NCBI GenBank assembly: GCA_009778165.1
Contig: WRKF01000185.1
Location: 1-43,583, forward strand
DNA length: 43,583 nucleotides
Direction of reading: 5' to 3'
DNA from: Defluviitaleaceae bacterium
GTDB taxonomy: Bacteria; Bacillota; Clostridia; Lachnospirales; UBA5962
The notes under the pieces: generated by a model
The model's input: the letters and a program-made list of their open reading frames with translations, nothing else
What the model was told of the DNA's origin: nothing
The model's database searches: none
Position numbers and translations under genes: made by a program
In this document: piece after piece, positions 25,256 through 33,348 of the stretch
Layout: every line of letters starts with the position of its first letter
Position numbering within the stretch: position 1 is the stretch's first letter

Positions 25256-26482
25256 CTATATCCTAAATTCAGGATTAATAATACTTGTTACCCTAATACC
25301 AAAGTTTTCATCTATAACCACTACTTCGCCTTTTGCTACATATTTCCCATTTACCAAAATATCTATTGGTTCACCGGCAAGTTTATCTAACTCTATTATC
25401 GTTCCCGGAGAAAACTCCAAAATTTCTTTTATTCTCTTGCTCGTTTTACCAAGCTCTACCGTCACCTCTAAAGGTACGTCCATCAATATATCTATATTTT
25501 CTTTTTGCTGTGCTACAGCAGACATATCAAATGCTTGAAACTGAGCCGGTTTCGCATTTACATTTGCTTGAGGATTAAATTGGCCTTGCATTTGTTGTTG
25601 ATATGGATCATGTACATATCCCATATGAGGTTGACCCTCCATCTGTTGTTGTGGATTGTAATATTGTGGTGGTGGCATGTACTGCTGTTGCTGTTGCGGT
25701 GGTGGCATGTATTGTTGTTGTTGTTGTGGCGGTGGCATATATTGCTGCTGCTGTTGCGGTGGTGGCTGTTGTGGCGGCGCTTGTTGCTGCGGTGCTTGCT
25801 GTTGCTGTTGCTGTGACGCATCGCCGGGCAAATTAGTGAAGCTATCCTGCAAGCGATCCGTAACATCTAGTGCAAAGTCCACAGGGTAAATTTGTATAAT
25901 TTCACTTCTAAGCAATGTTCCAATCTCAAGACTAAAAGTGATTGCTACTATCGGCTCTTCTACAAAGCCCAAATTAACCGCAAAATCCTCATCAGAAAAG
26001 TCTATTTGAAAGGCCTTCGGAGTCGCTATATCTATCTTTCCGCCTATAAATGATGAAAGAGATGTGGAAGATGAACCAATCATCTGGTTCATTGCCTCTC
26101 CAATAGCACTCAAATCTATCTCTGTGAGTTCACTTTCGTCACTTATCTGACCGGAACCTCCCATCATAAGATCGGCTATTATTTTTACATCGGTATTTTT
26201 AAGTATAAGTACATTACTTCCCTTTATCCCAAAAGTATAATCTATCTTTACACCAACACAAGGCCTATCATATTTAGCGGAGATCGCAGCCCATCCAACA
26301 ACTTCTACTTTTGGGGTGGTAATCTCAACTTTTTGGTTAAGCAAAGTAGACAGTGTCGTGGCAGAGGTACCCATACTTATGTTACCTACTTCGCCAAGAA
26401 TGTCCTTTTGTGTATCAGATAAAACTACTTCACTTGGAGAAAGCAAAGCATCCATCTCATCCTGAGAAAGCATTTCTGACAT
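25256..26482 (-). CDS. fliY: flagellar switch / CheY-P phosphatase FliY (FliN-type)
   Basis: 408 aa in three parts. An N-terminal CheY-binding peptide (LSQDEMDALL, 5-14) is followed by a CheC-like phosphatase domain (about 25-205) with both ExxN sites (Glu31/Asn34 and Glu129/Asn132). The linker (about 222-325) is rich in Gln and Pro, with three exact PPQQQQQYMP units (241-270). A C-terminal FliN/SpoA domain (about 328-408) builds the C-ring. GGGAGG precedes the ATG. It lies 4 nt after fliM. The linker is the least conserved region and is unusually repetitive. Confidence 0.95.
   Translation of the reverse strand: MSEMLSQDEMDALLSPSEVVLSDTQKDILGEVGNISMGTSATTLSTLLNQKVEITTPKVEVVGWAAISAKYDRPCVGVKIDYTFGIKGSNVLILKNTDVKIIADLMMGGSGQISDESELTEIDLSAIGEAMNQMIGSSSTSLSSFIGGKIDIATPKAFQIDFSDEDFAVNLGFVEEPIVAITFSLEIGTLLRSEIIQIYPVDFALDVTDRLQDSFTNLPGDASQQQQQQAPQQQAPPQQPPPQQQQQYMPPPQQQQQYMPPPQQQQQYMPPPQYYNPQQQMEGQPHMGYVHDPYQQQMQGQFNPQANVNAKPAQFQAFDMSAVAQQKENIDILMDVPLEVTVELGKTSKRIKEILEFSPGTIIELDKLAGEPIDILVNGKYVAKGEVVVIDENFGIRVTSIINPEFRI
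25673..25762 (-). repeat. 30-nt coding tandem repeat in fliY (three copies)
   Basis: Three successive 30-nt units encode the decapeptide PPQQQQQYMP without amino-acid change. Flanking codons (PQQQAPPQQ, PPQYYNPQQQ) look like decayed units. The CAA/CAG and CCA/CCG choices vary slightly between units. Confidence 0.8.
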
Positions 26483-26486
26483 TAAA

Positions 26487-27476
26487 CTAATCCTCCCTTC
26501 TTATTAGTGATGTTATTTGCACTGCATTTTTCCCCCTGCTTATGCCCGGCTTTGCATTAAATTTCAGCAAATTGCCTACCATAACACTAAAGTTAGAGTT
26601 AATATAGCTATCCAGGGGTATTATATCCCCTGTTTGCATATTTACGAAATCACTCACCATAATGGTTGTGCGTCCCACTACAGCAGAGACATCCACAAAA
26701 GTGTTTTCTAGTCTGTACTCTAACTGCTGTTTATAATGAGAGTTTTCATCGTAATCTTCAGCGGAAGAAAACCAGTTAGTGGAGCTTAATTTTTGTGAAA
26801 TTGGTGCTATAACCACATGGGGTATACAAAAATTCACAAAACCCTTTGCGGAGCCAACAGACACATCTAAGGTTATTAACGCTGTCATCTCGTTTGGAGG
26901 GAGAACTTGGGCAAACTGCACATTTGTTTCTATTTGTGTAAGCCTAGGGTTTACTACTGCCACCTTTTCCCATGCTTCGGGGATAAGACCCAGCATTTGG
27001 GAAAACACCCTTTCCAGTAGTATTTTTTCTATATCAGACAGCTCTCTAATCCCACTAAGTGGGAGTCCTTGACCGCCCAATATCCTGTCTATAATCGCAT
27101 AGCCAACGTTTGAGCTCATCTCCAATATGATAGAACCTTTAAAAGGTTCAAAATCCACAATGGAGAGTATGGTAGGGTTAGCTAAACTCATGGAAAAATC
27201 TTTGTAGGTTATTTGCTCACTGTTAATAACCTCGATTTCTACTGTGGAACGCAAGTAGCCAGTAAGAAAGGATGTCAGTTCTCTACTATAATTATCAAAT
27301 ATTACCTCTAGAGTCCTTAGCTGTTCCCTATTAAATTTTGATGGTCTGGAAAAATTGTAGTCTGAGGCTATTGGTCCCGTAGCTTCCGGCGGACCCGGAA
27401 TATCCTCTTGATTGCCACTAGTATAGGCATTAAGTAACGCATCTATTTCCTCTTGGGACAGAACATCTCCACCCAT
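26487..27476 (-). CDS. fliM: flagellar motor switch protein FliM
   Basis: 329 aa. The N-terminal CheY-P-binding peptide is LSQEEIDALL (6-15). The middle CheC-like domain (about 45-235) has NREQLRTLEVIFDNYSRELT and GGQGLPL, and the C-terminal SpoA domain (about 245-325) includes QTGDIIPLD. It forms the C-ring together with FliG and FliY. AGGTGA precedes the ATG. Confidence 0.96.
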   Translation of the reverse strand: MGGDVLSQEEIDALLNAYTSGNQEDIPGPPEATGPIASDYNFSRPSKFNREQLRTLEVIFDNYSRELTSFLTGYLRSTVEIEVINSEQITYKDFSMSLANPTILSIVDFEPFKGSIILEMSSNVGYAIIDRILGGQGLPLSGIRELSDIEKILLERVFSQMLGLIPEAWEKVAVVNPRLTQIETNVQFAQVLPPNEMTALITLDVSVGSAKGFVNFCIPHVVIAPISQKLSSTNWFSSAEDYDENSHYKQQLEYRLENTFVDVSAVVGRTTIMVSDFVNMQTGDIIPLDSYINSNFSVMVGNLLKFNAKPGISRGKNAVQITSLIRRED

Positions 27477-27521
27477 TTTTTATCACCTACTTGCTATTAG
27501 AAATTATAGATACCTTATTTG

Positions 27522-28055
27522 TCACCCACTAGGGGCGGTAAAAATATCTATTATGAATACACCAGTAATAAGGTTGGTTTGAAACTCTTCTTGCAAGCGA
27601 CGCTGTATCTCGCTCGCTATCATTGTTGCACCGTCTCTGCTGTTAACTTCCACAGCAGTCATGTCTCTAACAACGCTAAGAGCAGTGTTGCGTACCACAG
27701 GTTCAGCACTACTCATTATGTCTACAAGCTCGGGACCCCCATCTTGGCCATAGTTTATACCTATGTTAAAGTTTAGGGTAATCGCCATGTTGCGACCGTC
27801 TGCACCTGTTAGTAAGTTTGTGTTTATTGGGTGTCCGATAGAGACAAACTCTGTATCTTCTACAGTTGCAGCCGGGATAACTTGATCTATTATTACCACA
27901 GGAGCTTCTGTTTGACCAATAACACTAACGATATAAATAGCTACCGCTACCACTACACCAATCAATAAAACTAATAACCCTACTATCAGGAACATCATTT
28001 TTTTGTTACCGCTCGGCGCTGCCACTACGGCTTCTACGTTTTGATCTTCATTCAT
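27522..28055 (-). CDS. fliL: flagellar basal body-associated protein FliL
   Basis: 177 aa with one membrane segment (about 20-45) and an extracytoplasmic FliL domain ending in GVFIIDIFTAPSG-like sequence; the MAITLNFNIGINYG and EIQRRLQEEFQ blocks fit the family. FliL surrounds and stabilises stator units. It lies after motB and before fliM, with AAGGAG before the ATG. Confidence 0.88.
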   Translation of the reverse strand: MNEDQNVEAVVAAPSGNKKMMFLIVGLLVLLIGVVVAVAIYIVSVIGQTEAPVVIIDQVIPAATVEDTEFVSIGHPINTNLLTGADGRNMAITLNFNIGINYGQDGGPELVDIMSSAEPVVRNTALSVVRDMTAVEVNSRDGATMIASEIQRRLQEEFQTNLITGVFIIDIFTAPSG

Positions 28056-28082
28056 GCTTTATCACTCCTTTGCTGTTTTTTA

Positions 28083-28883
28083 TTAGTTTGGTGCCGAAAT
28101 AATAATTTCTACCCTACGGTTAAGGGCACGCCCCTCTTCTGTATCGTTTGGTGCTATTGGGCGGTATTCTCCATAAGAGTTAGGGCGTACCCTCATATGG
28201 TCTATACCATGATTGTTAACAAAGTGGTTTCTTACAGACATTGCCCTGCCAAAGCCAAGCCAGTAGTTGTCCCTAAATATTGGAGTGCTTATAGGTACAT
28301 TGTCTGTGTGACCGTATACCCCTATCATAAACTCGGGATAATCGAGTAGCACACTTCCCACATAATCCAATATCTCTATGGTAAGTGGATTAAGAATGTC
28401 ACTGCCTGTAGCAAAAAGCATGTTATCTGTGAAACTAAGGACTATAGTATCGTCTATCAGTGCTACATCCACCTGATCTGCGAGTGGGTTTGGGCTTTCT
28501 GTAAAGTATGTTATAAAGTCGCTCACCATAGCCTGCATAGCCATTTGAACCTCTGCAGGCGTGGTTTGAGCAACTTGACCTTGGGCTGTACCTTCGCCTT
28601 GTTGCATACCGCTTGGTATGGAGGGCATGTTCATCATGCCCGCATTAAACATTTGTCCAAGCCCTGGGTTGTTTTCCGGCTGCACCACAGCAATTTGGGG
28701 GTGAAAATGAGGGTTGCCAAACGCCGCCAAAATTGCCGCTAAAGCGTCTTCGCTAATCTCTGTTTCGCTCATCGCAAACAATAGAACAAAGAAGCAAAGC
28801 AACAAACTCATCATATCACTAAAGGATGTCATCCAAGCGGGAGAGCCGGCTTTTGGCTCTTCTTGCTTTTTTGCTTTTGCCAT
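28083..28883 (-). CDS. motB: flagellar stator protein MotB (MotS/PomB-like, probably Na+ type)
   Basis: 266 aa. The N-terminal membrane segment SFSDMMSLLLCFFVLLFAMS has the ion-binding Asp23. An OmpA-like peptidoglycan-binding domain (about 140-266) carries GVYGHTDNVPIS and GRALNRRVEI. The CFFVLL stretch resembles sodium-driven MotS/PomB more than proton-driven MotB (FFLVMWLIS), so Na+ coupling is inferred. It overlaps motA by one base (TAATG), so stator subunits are translationally coupled. Confidence 0.93.
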   Translation of the reverse strand: MAKAKKQEEPKAGSPAWMTSFSDMMSLLLCFFVLLFAMSETEISEDALAAILAAFGNPHFHPQIAVVQPENNPGLGQMFNAGMMNMPSIPSGMQQGEGTAQGQVAQTTPAEVQMAMQAMVSDFITYFTESPNPLADQVDVALIDDTIVLSFTDNMLFATGSDILNPLTIEILDYVGSVLLDYPEFMIGVYGHTDNVPISTPIFRDNYWLGFGRAMSVRNHFVNNHGIDHMRVRPNSYGEYRPIAPNDTEEGRALNRRVEIIISAPN

Positions 28884-29686
28884 TATGAGCCACCTCCTCC
28901 GTCACCTTCCCCTATCAATGCACGCAAGGTTGGGGACAGGAACGATTTTAATTTTTCTTCAATTATACGCGGGTTTTCACCGGCTTGTATAGAGAGCATA
29001 CCTTCCACCAAAATCTCTTTCAGTATAATTTCCTCTGCATTGAAGAATTTCAGCTTATTTTCTATGGGAGCTGCCAAATAGTTTGCGACTATCGCACCAT
29101 AGAACGTTGTTATAAGGGCTGTTGCCATACCGGGCCCCAGTGCATCGGGGTCGTCCAGGTTAAGAAGCATAAGTATAAGACCGATAAACGTTCCAACCAT
29201 ACCCCAAGCCGGAGCGGCAGATGCCATGTAACCCCAAACACCGCGTCCGTTTGAGTGCCGTGCTTCTATATACGTCATTTCTGTTTCAAGTATGCTACGC
29301 ACAAGGCTTGGGTCGGTACCATCAACTATTAACATTATACCTTTTTTCAAAAAAGGGTCTTCCATGCTACCTGCTCGTTCTTCCAATGCCAGTATGCCCT
29401 CTCTACGGGCAAGGTTTGCCAATTCCACAATTTCTTTTATGGAAGCTCCGGGATCCATTTTTCCCGGCAAAAATATTTTCGTGAATGCTTTAAAGCCAAG
29501 CAAAACATTTTTGAGAGGATACGCTATAAACATAGCCCCAAAAGTTCCACCAAAAACAATGATTAGCGAGGGAGGATCTACGAAGGCTTCAACAGCCATA
29601 CCCACATCCCAACCTGCACCGGCAAGCATACTAAAGACTATAGCTAAACCTCCTGCTATCAGACCTATTATTGAACCGAGTTCCAT
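28883..29686 (-). CDS. motA: flagellar stator protein MotA (MotP/PomA-like)
   Basis: 267 aa with four membrane segments and the cytoplasmic loop containing ARREGILALEERA, whose charged residues contact FliG. Conserved prolines lie in SAAPAWGMVGT (about 159) and DALGPGMATA (about 185). The last segments (GTFIGLILMLLNLDDP, ALITTFYGAIVANYLAAPI) match the MotP/PomA group. AAAAGGAG precedes the ATG. The acidic/Gly-rich tail EGDGGGGS is short. Confidence 0.95.
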   Translation of the reverse strand: MELGSIIGLIAGGLAIVFSMLAGAGWDVGMAVEAFVDPPSLIIVFGGTFGAMFIAYPLKNVLLGFKAFTKIFLPGKMDPGASIKEIVELANLARREGILALEERAGSMEDPFLKKGIMLIVDGTDPSLVRSILETEMTYIEARHSNGRGVWGYMASAAPAWGMVGTFIGLILMLLNLDDPDALGPGMATALITTFYGAIVANYLAAPIENKLKFFNAEEIILKEILVEGMLSIQAGENPRIIEEKLKSFLSPTLRALIGEGDGGGGS

Positions 29687-29894
29687 GGTGATTCTCCTTT
29701 TGTTTTTTTTACGGTTTCTTCTACATTTTTTTACAATCTTGATTTTTTGTGTTCTTTTATAAATTTATAAGTTGAAGATAAACTGAAAATAAATTGAAAA
29801 AATTCTTCAATTTTGTCCACAGCTAATATTACCAAAAAAACTGCCATGTTGCAAGAGGCAAAAATTCGTTTCAAATCCTCTTTTAAGCCTTACA

Positions 29895-30083
29895 TTACTG
29901 TATTCGACGGATTTCTGCCTTAAATGTCATTATTTTACTTATAATATCGTCTATGCTTTCTTTTGCGATAATTTTTTTGCCGGTGGACATTGTTATGGTA
30001 GTGTCGGGGGTCGCTTCGATAAATTCTATCAAATCGTTGTTTAATGTTAGTTCAGTGTCGTTGAGTCTTGTAATTTTTATCAT
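29895..30083 (-). CDS. flbD: FlbD family flagellar protein
   Basis: 62 aa, matching FlbD (LNDTELTLNNDLIEFIEATPDTTITMSTGKKIIAKES), the small protein regularly found between flgE and motA/fliL in Firmicutes and Spirochaetes. Its function is poorly defined. AAGG lies shortly before the ATG. It is separated from flgE by 286 nt with a strong stem-loop and from motA by 208 nt. Confidence 0.92.
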   Translation of the reverse strand: MIKITRLNDTELTLNNDLIEFIEATPDTTITMSTGKKIIAKESIDDIISKIMTFKAEIRRIQ

Positions 30084-30149
30084 ATTATACCTTCTATTTG
30101 CACATTATTTTTGTGGAATTTGCCCAAAATTTAAATCGGAAGGCAGAAA

Positions 30150-30179
30150 TCAGATTTTTAGAAGTCAGATTTTTAGAAA
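30150..30179. repeat. 15-nt direct tandem repeat upstream of flbD
   Basis: TCAGATTTTTAGAAG occurs at 30150-30164 and again at 30165-30179 with one change, in the leader between the large stem-loop and flbD. Confidence 0.65.
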
Positions 30180-30224
30180 TTATACCCCCCCTGTTGTCTA
30201 ATTTCTACTAACTGATACTAATTT

Positions 30225-30326
30225 TACTAATCTCAGATTAATACATGAGCTAGCGAGCGTTTATGAAAAATTTATTTTTCGCTACTTTTTCGCAAAGCTA
30301 GACCATGATTTTAATCGAGATTAGTA
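30225..30326. promoter_or_regulatory. large imperfect stem-loop between flgE and flbD
   Basis: Arms pair as 30225-30234 with 30317-30326 (TACTAATCTC/GAGATTAGTA), 30236-30241 with 30311-30316, 30244-30247 with 30304-30307 and 30250-30254 with 30297-30301: 25 pairs with one bulge and small internal loops. The apical part has a second small hairpin, GAAAAAT/ATTTTTC. No T-run follows on the minus strand, so it is not a classical terminator; an mRNA end, processing or stability element within the flagellar transcript is more likely. Confidence 0.6.
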
Positions 30327-30369
30327 TGACCTCTGATTTCTGTCATCCAAAATATTCGGACTATCCGGA

Positions 30370-31758
30370 CTATAAGTTAACCAAAACTTGTAACATTTCG
30401 TCTGATGTGCCTATTATACGGGAGTTAGCTTGGAAACCGCGTTGTGTTATTATCATGTCGGTAAACTCTGCGGAGAGATCCACATTGCTCATTTCCAACA
30501 CACCACCACGCATAACGCCGTCTACACCAATCCCATCAAACTGACCGGAGTTGGCTGTGGCTGTAAACAGGCTACCGCCGATACTTTCCAACCCTGCCGG
30601 GTTATCGAACTCGGCAATGGGGATCTGCCATAGGGATCGCTGGTCGCCGTTATCGTATATACCCATAACAACACCGTCTTGACCAACCGCCAAATCCATT
30701 AACCGACCTGCCGGTCTACCGTCCCAGTCTACCGATTGGGCATCCGGACGGGTGTTGCCAAACTGTACAAGACCACCAAAATTTAGTGTGAGCTCGCCAG
30801 GGGCAGCCCCAGTCGTGCCAATTTCTGTTATTGAATCAGCTCCCAAAAAGTGTTCTATTATGAAATCCGGTAGTGTAAAGGTAACCGTGCCTGGCCATGG
30901 GTCGGTGGCGGCAGCTCTATCATCAACATCAAAGTTTGCACCACCAGGACCTATCGGGTTGGCAGCAACATCGGGGGCTAGGTTCATTATACCATTTGCA
31001 TCAAATGTAATGGCTAGTGTACGAACCCCCGCATCCCATGCCGGAACAGGTGCAGGTATTTGCGGGCGAGGGTCTTGTATTTCAATTGCCCACTCACTTC
31101 CCGTTCCTTCTGTAGCATGTACCATCAGGGTATGCACATTACCTATGCTATCGTGAAAATTCATGCTCAAAACTTGCGGCACCCCGGCACCCGGTAGCAA
31201 GTTGCCGGAAAAACGTATATCTGTTGTGCGTTGGGGTGGAGCAAACATATCTGTTGGGGTTAGGTGTATGCCCTGTACGGGACCGCGGTTCACTTGCCAA
31301 CGATCCGCTTCCGTTTCTGCTGCTGTGTTTTCGTTTATACGCCAACCCTGCACCATCATACCATTGGCAATGGTCAGGTTCATATCCCTATCCAACCGCA
31401 ACGCTCCTGCTCTTGTGAAAAAGGTGCCGCTAGCATCTCCAACTATAAAAAACCCACTACCTTCCAACATTAGATCAAAGTTGTGGTCGGTACGTTGTGC
31501 CGCACCTTGGGTCATCATCCTGTCTATAGATGAAACATCACCACCCAAACCAATCTGCATTGGGTTTACACCACCACGCCCCAACCCGGGGGCAGGACCA
31601 CTGGCGTTGGCTACCGTTTGACTAAAAACATCGCTAAAAAGAGCACGGCTACCCTTGAAACCTACTGTATTAACGTTTGATATGTTGTGGGCAACCACAT
31701 CCATTCTTGTCTGGTGTATACGTAATCCGGAAACACCAGAAAACATTGATCGCATCAT
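30370..31758 (-). CDS. flgE: flagellar hook protein FlgE
   Basis: 462 aa. The N-terminal rod/hook signature SMFSGVSGLRIHQTRMDVVA then HNISNVNTVGFKGSR, the central DSIGNVHTLMVHA domain, and the C-terminal VDLSAEFTDMIITQRGFQAN are all present. FlgE polymerises into the hook after export. The frame is open 40 codons further upstream through a GC-rich hairpin, but the ATG at 31756-31758 with AGGAGG 10 nt upstream fits the family start (a second ATG directly follows). Confidence 0.96.
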   Translation of the reverse strand: MMRSMFSGVSGLRIHQTRMDVVAHNISNVNTVGFKGSRALFSDVFSQTVANASGPAPGLGRGGVNPMQIGLGGDVSSIDRMMTQGAAQRTDHNFDLMLEGSGFFIVGDASGTFFTRAGALRLDRDMNLTIANGMMVQGWRINENTAAETEADRWQVNRGPVQGIHLTPTDMFAPPQRTTDIRFSGNLLPGAGVPQVLSMNFHDSIGNVHTLMVHATEGTGSEWAIEIQDPRPQIPAPVPAWDAGVRTLAITFDANGIMNLAPDVAANPIGPGGANFDVDDRAAATDPWPGTVTFTLPDFIIEHFLGADSITEIGTTGAAPGELTLNFGGLVQFGNTRPDAQSVDWDGRPAGRLMDLAVGQDGVVMGIYDNGDQRSLWQIPIAEFDNPAGLESIGGSLFTATANSGQFDGIGVDGVMRGGVLEMSNVDLSAEFTDMIITQRGFQANSRIIGTSDEMLQVLVNL

Positions 31759-31799
31759 AAAGCGAATTCCTCCTCGAAAAAATTTTGTTTTTGTTTTTT

Positions 31800-31848
31800 G
31801 GGGGGCTTTGTCCCCCACCCCCCAGCGGGGTGCGGGGCTTGCCCCGCA
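31800..31848. repeat. GC-rich REP-like double hairpin upstream of flgE
   Basis: GGGGG (31801-31805) pairs with CCCCC (31812-31816), and TGCGGGG (31831-31837) pairs with CCCCGCA (31842-31848). The segment is almost wholly G/C, in contrast to the AT-rich spacers elsewhere. It lies in the leader between the TIGR02530 gene and flgE, about 40-90 nt before the flgE ATG. Confidence 0.65.
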
Positions 31849-31912
31849 GTTTCTGTGCTGTTTTTCCCTTTCTGTCATTCAAGAGAAACAAAGCCTCTTT
31901 TATAGTCCGGCT

Positions 31913-32269
31913 TTATACTATCACAGCACCGTCTATATTGGTAAAAATATTTTGTTGCTCTTTTTCTAGTGCCGTTATAACTGTTTTAGAGTTTACATTT
32001 ACAACAAGGGCTACATTATCTACAAGCACAAGAGAGTCCCTTATCCCCTTTTGCCTTGCACTGTCTATCCCGTTTTCCAACCGTTGCAACTGCTCTCCGG
32101 AAAGGTTTATCTCCCTGTCATTTAAGCGCATATTTGCATGTTTGGAAAACTTTATCTCTTGTTCCAACAGGTCTTTAAAGCCTGTATTTTGCAAAGAAGG
32201 TGCAGAGGGGGTATAAGGATTATTTGTTGTGATTTTATTTACGTTTTGTATATTTTGTATATTTTGCAT
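31913..32269 (-). CDS. TIGR02530-type flagellar operon protein
   Basis: 118 aa with the family core KFSKHANMRLNDREINLS, ARQKGIRDSLVLVDNVALVVNV and TVITALE...FTNIDGAVIV. It is always found between flgD and flgE in Firmicutes fla operons and is of uncertain function. The N-terminus begins with a short QNIQNIQNV repeat. GGAGGTG lies before the ATG. Confidence 0.9.
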   Translation of the reverse strand: MQNIQNIQNVNKITTNNPYTPSAPSLQNTGFKDLLEQEIKFSKHANMRLNDREINLSGEQLQRLENGIDSARQKGIRDSLVLVDNVALVVNVNSKTVITALEKEQQNIFTNIDGAVIV

Positions 32270-32290
32270 AACATCACACCTCCCCTTCCT

Positions 32291-33289
32291 TTATTCTTCC
32301 GGCTCTATAAATGGTAATGTTACTACCGGGTTGTCCGGATCTGCTGTGTTTATTGTTAAGTACACTTGTCCTGTTCTTATCTCTATCCCTGATACCTGTC
32401 CGGTAATAGCTCCCCTGCTAAACGTTGTACCAACATGACGCATGGCGGCAGATAGAGTTTGGATATTGTCTACCATTATTGCACCTAATGTGCCATCGGC
32501 AGCTCTTACGCTTACATTAAAGTTGTTGCCCTGTACAAGCACTTCTTCTATGCTTCCTGTTATTGGGGCTGGCGGCTCTGCCATAAAGTTTTGCCCGGTT
32601 ATTTCTCTGCCCATAAGCATTGGACCCGGTGCAATCTCTATTATTTGGCCTGCTGAAACTTCTCTGTTGCCTACCATTAGCAATAGCCCGCGGTTACCAT
32701 CAAAACGCAGAGAATCTATACGCCCCTCAAGGAAATGTGTTACATACCCTTCCGCATCTCTCACCAAAAATTGTGCATGTTGACCAATAAGTTGCACGTT
32801 TTGGTTAATGCTGGATGATAGTAGAATACTGGACAACATATCCGGTATAATATCGGAGCCAACGTAGCGTACATCGTGTACAGAAACATCTCTAAGTCCT
32901 CCGGAAACTAAGTCCTCTATGCGTAAATAGGGACTCCCACCGCGTATGATTGTAGAAAGAACAATCCCCACCACTTCCTCTGATGTGTTTGTGGCTTCGT
33001 TCCTTACCACTGCGGCAACTTCCCGGTTTATCATGCCATATGCCTGGCTACGCAGGGTGTTGTTGTTCATTTGCTGCATTTGCTCAAGTGACGAGAACTG
33101 GGCAAGCTGGGCTATGAACTGGGTATCATCCATTGGGTTAAGAGGGTCTTGAAATTGCAGTTGAGTAACAAGTAAACGCATAAAGGCATCTCTATCTAGC
33201 TCGTTATCCCCTACACTGCGTTGGTTTTCTTCTCGCATAAAATTGGATATGTATTGCCAAGTTTCAGTTTGAATATTGTCTGGTCCCAT
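32291..33289 (-). CDS. flgD: flagellar hook-capping protein FlgD, with repeated C-terminal modules
   Basis: 332 aa. The N-terminal capping segment is typical: DRDAFMRLLVTQLQFQDPLN then MDDTQFIAQLAQFSSLEQM. The rest is longer than common FlgD (about 220-250 aa) and reads as four related beta modules of the form G-x-V/I-x-x-I...G...L-x-V...V-x-x-I (about 105-143, 186-221, 242-281, 294-328). FlgD caps the growing hook and scaffolds FlgE. AAAGGAGG precedes the ATG. It lies between fliK and the TIGR02530 gene as usual. Confidence 0.93.
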   Translation of the reverse strand: MGPDNIQTETWQYISNFMREENQRSVGDNELDRDAFMRLLVTQLQFQDPLNPMDDTQFIAQLAQFSSLEQMQQMNNNTLRSQAYGMINREVAAVVRNEATNTSEEVVGIVLSTIIRGGSPYLRIEDLVSGGLRDVSVHDVRYVGSDIIPDMLSSILLSSSINQNVQLIGQHAQFLVRDAEGYVTHFLEGRIDSLRFDGNRGLLLMVGNREVSAGQIIEIAPGPMLMGREITGQNFMAEPPAPITGSIEEVLVQGNNFNVSVRAADGTLGAIMVDNIQTLSAAMRHVGTTFSRGAITGQVSGIEIRTGQVYLTINTADPDNPVVTLPFIEPEE

Positions 33290-33348
33290 GTTTGTGTTTT
33301 CCTCCTTTCTTGTTGTATTTGTAAGCCTTGATGTTAGATGATGCTGGA

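Noticed and set aside
25558-25889. Cys/Gly- or Val/Ala-rich and His/Asn-rich open frames over the fliY linker
   Set aside because: They are other-frame readings of the CAA/CCA repeat DNA.
31759-31878. N-terminal extension of FlgE through the GC-rich hairpin region
   Set aside because: The family start and a good AGGAGG support the ATG at 31758; the extension is a by-product of the repeat.
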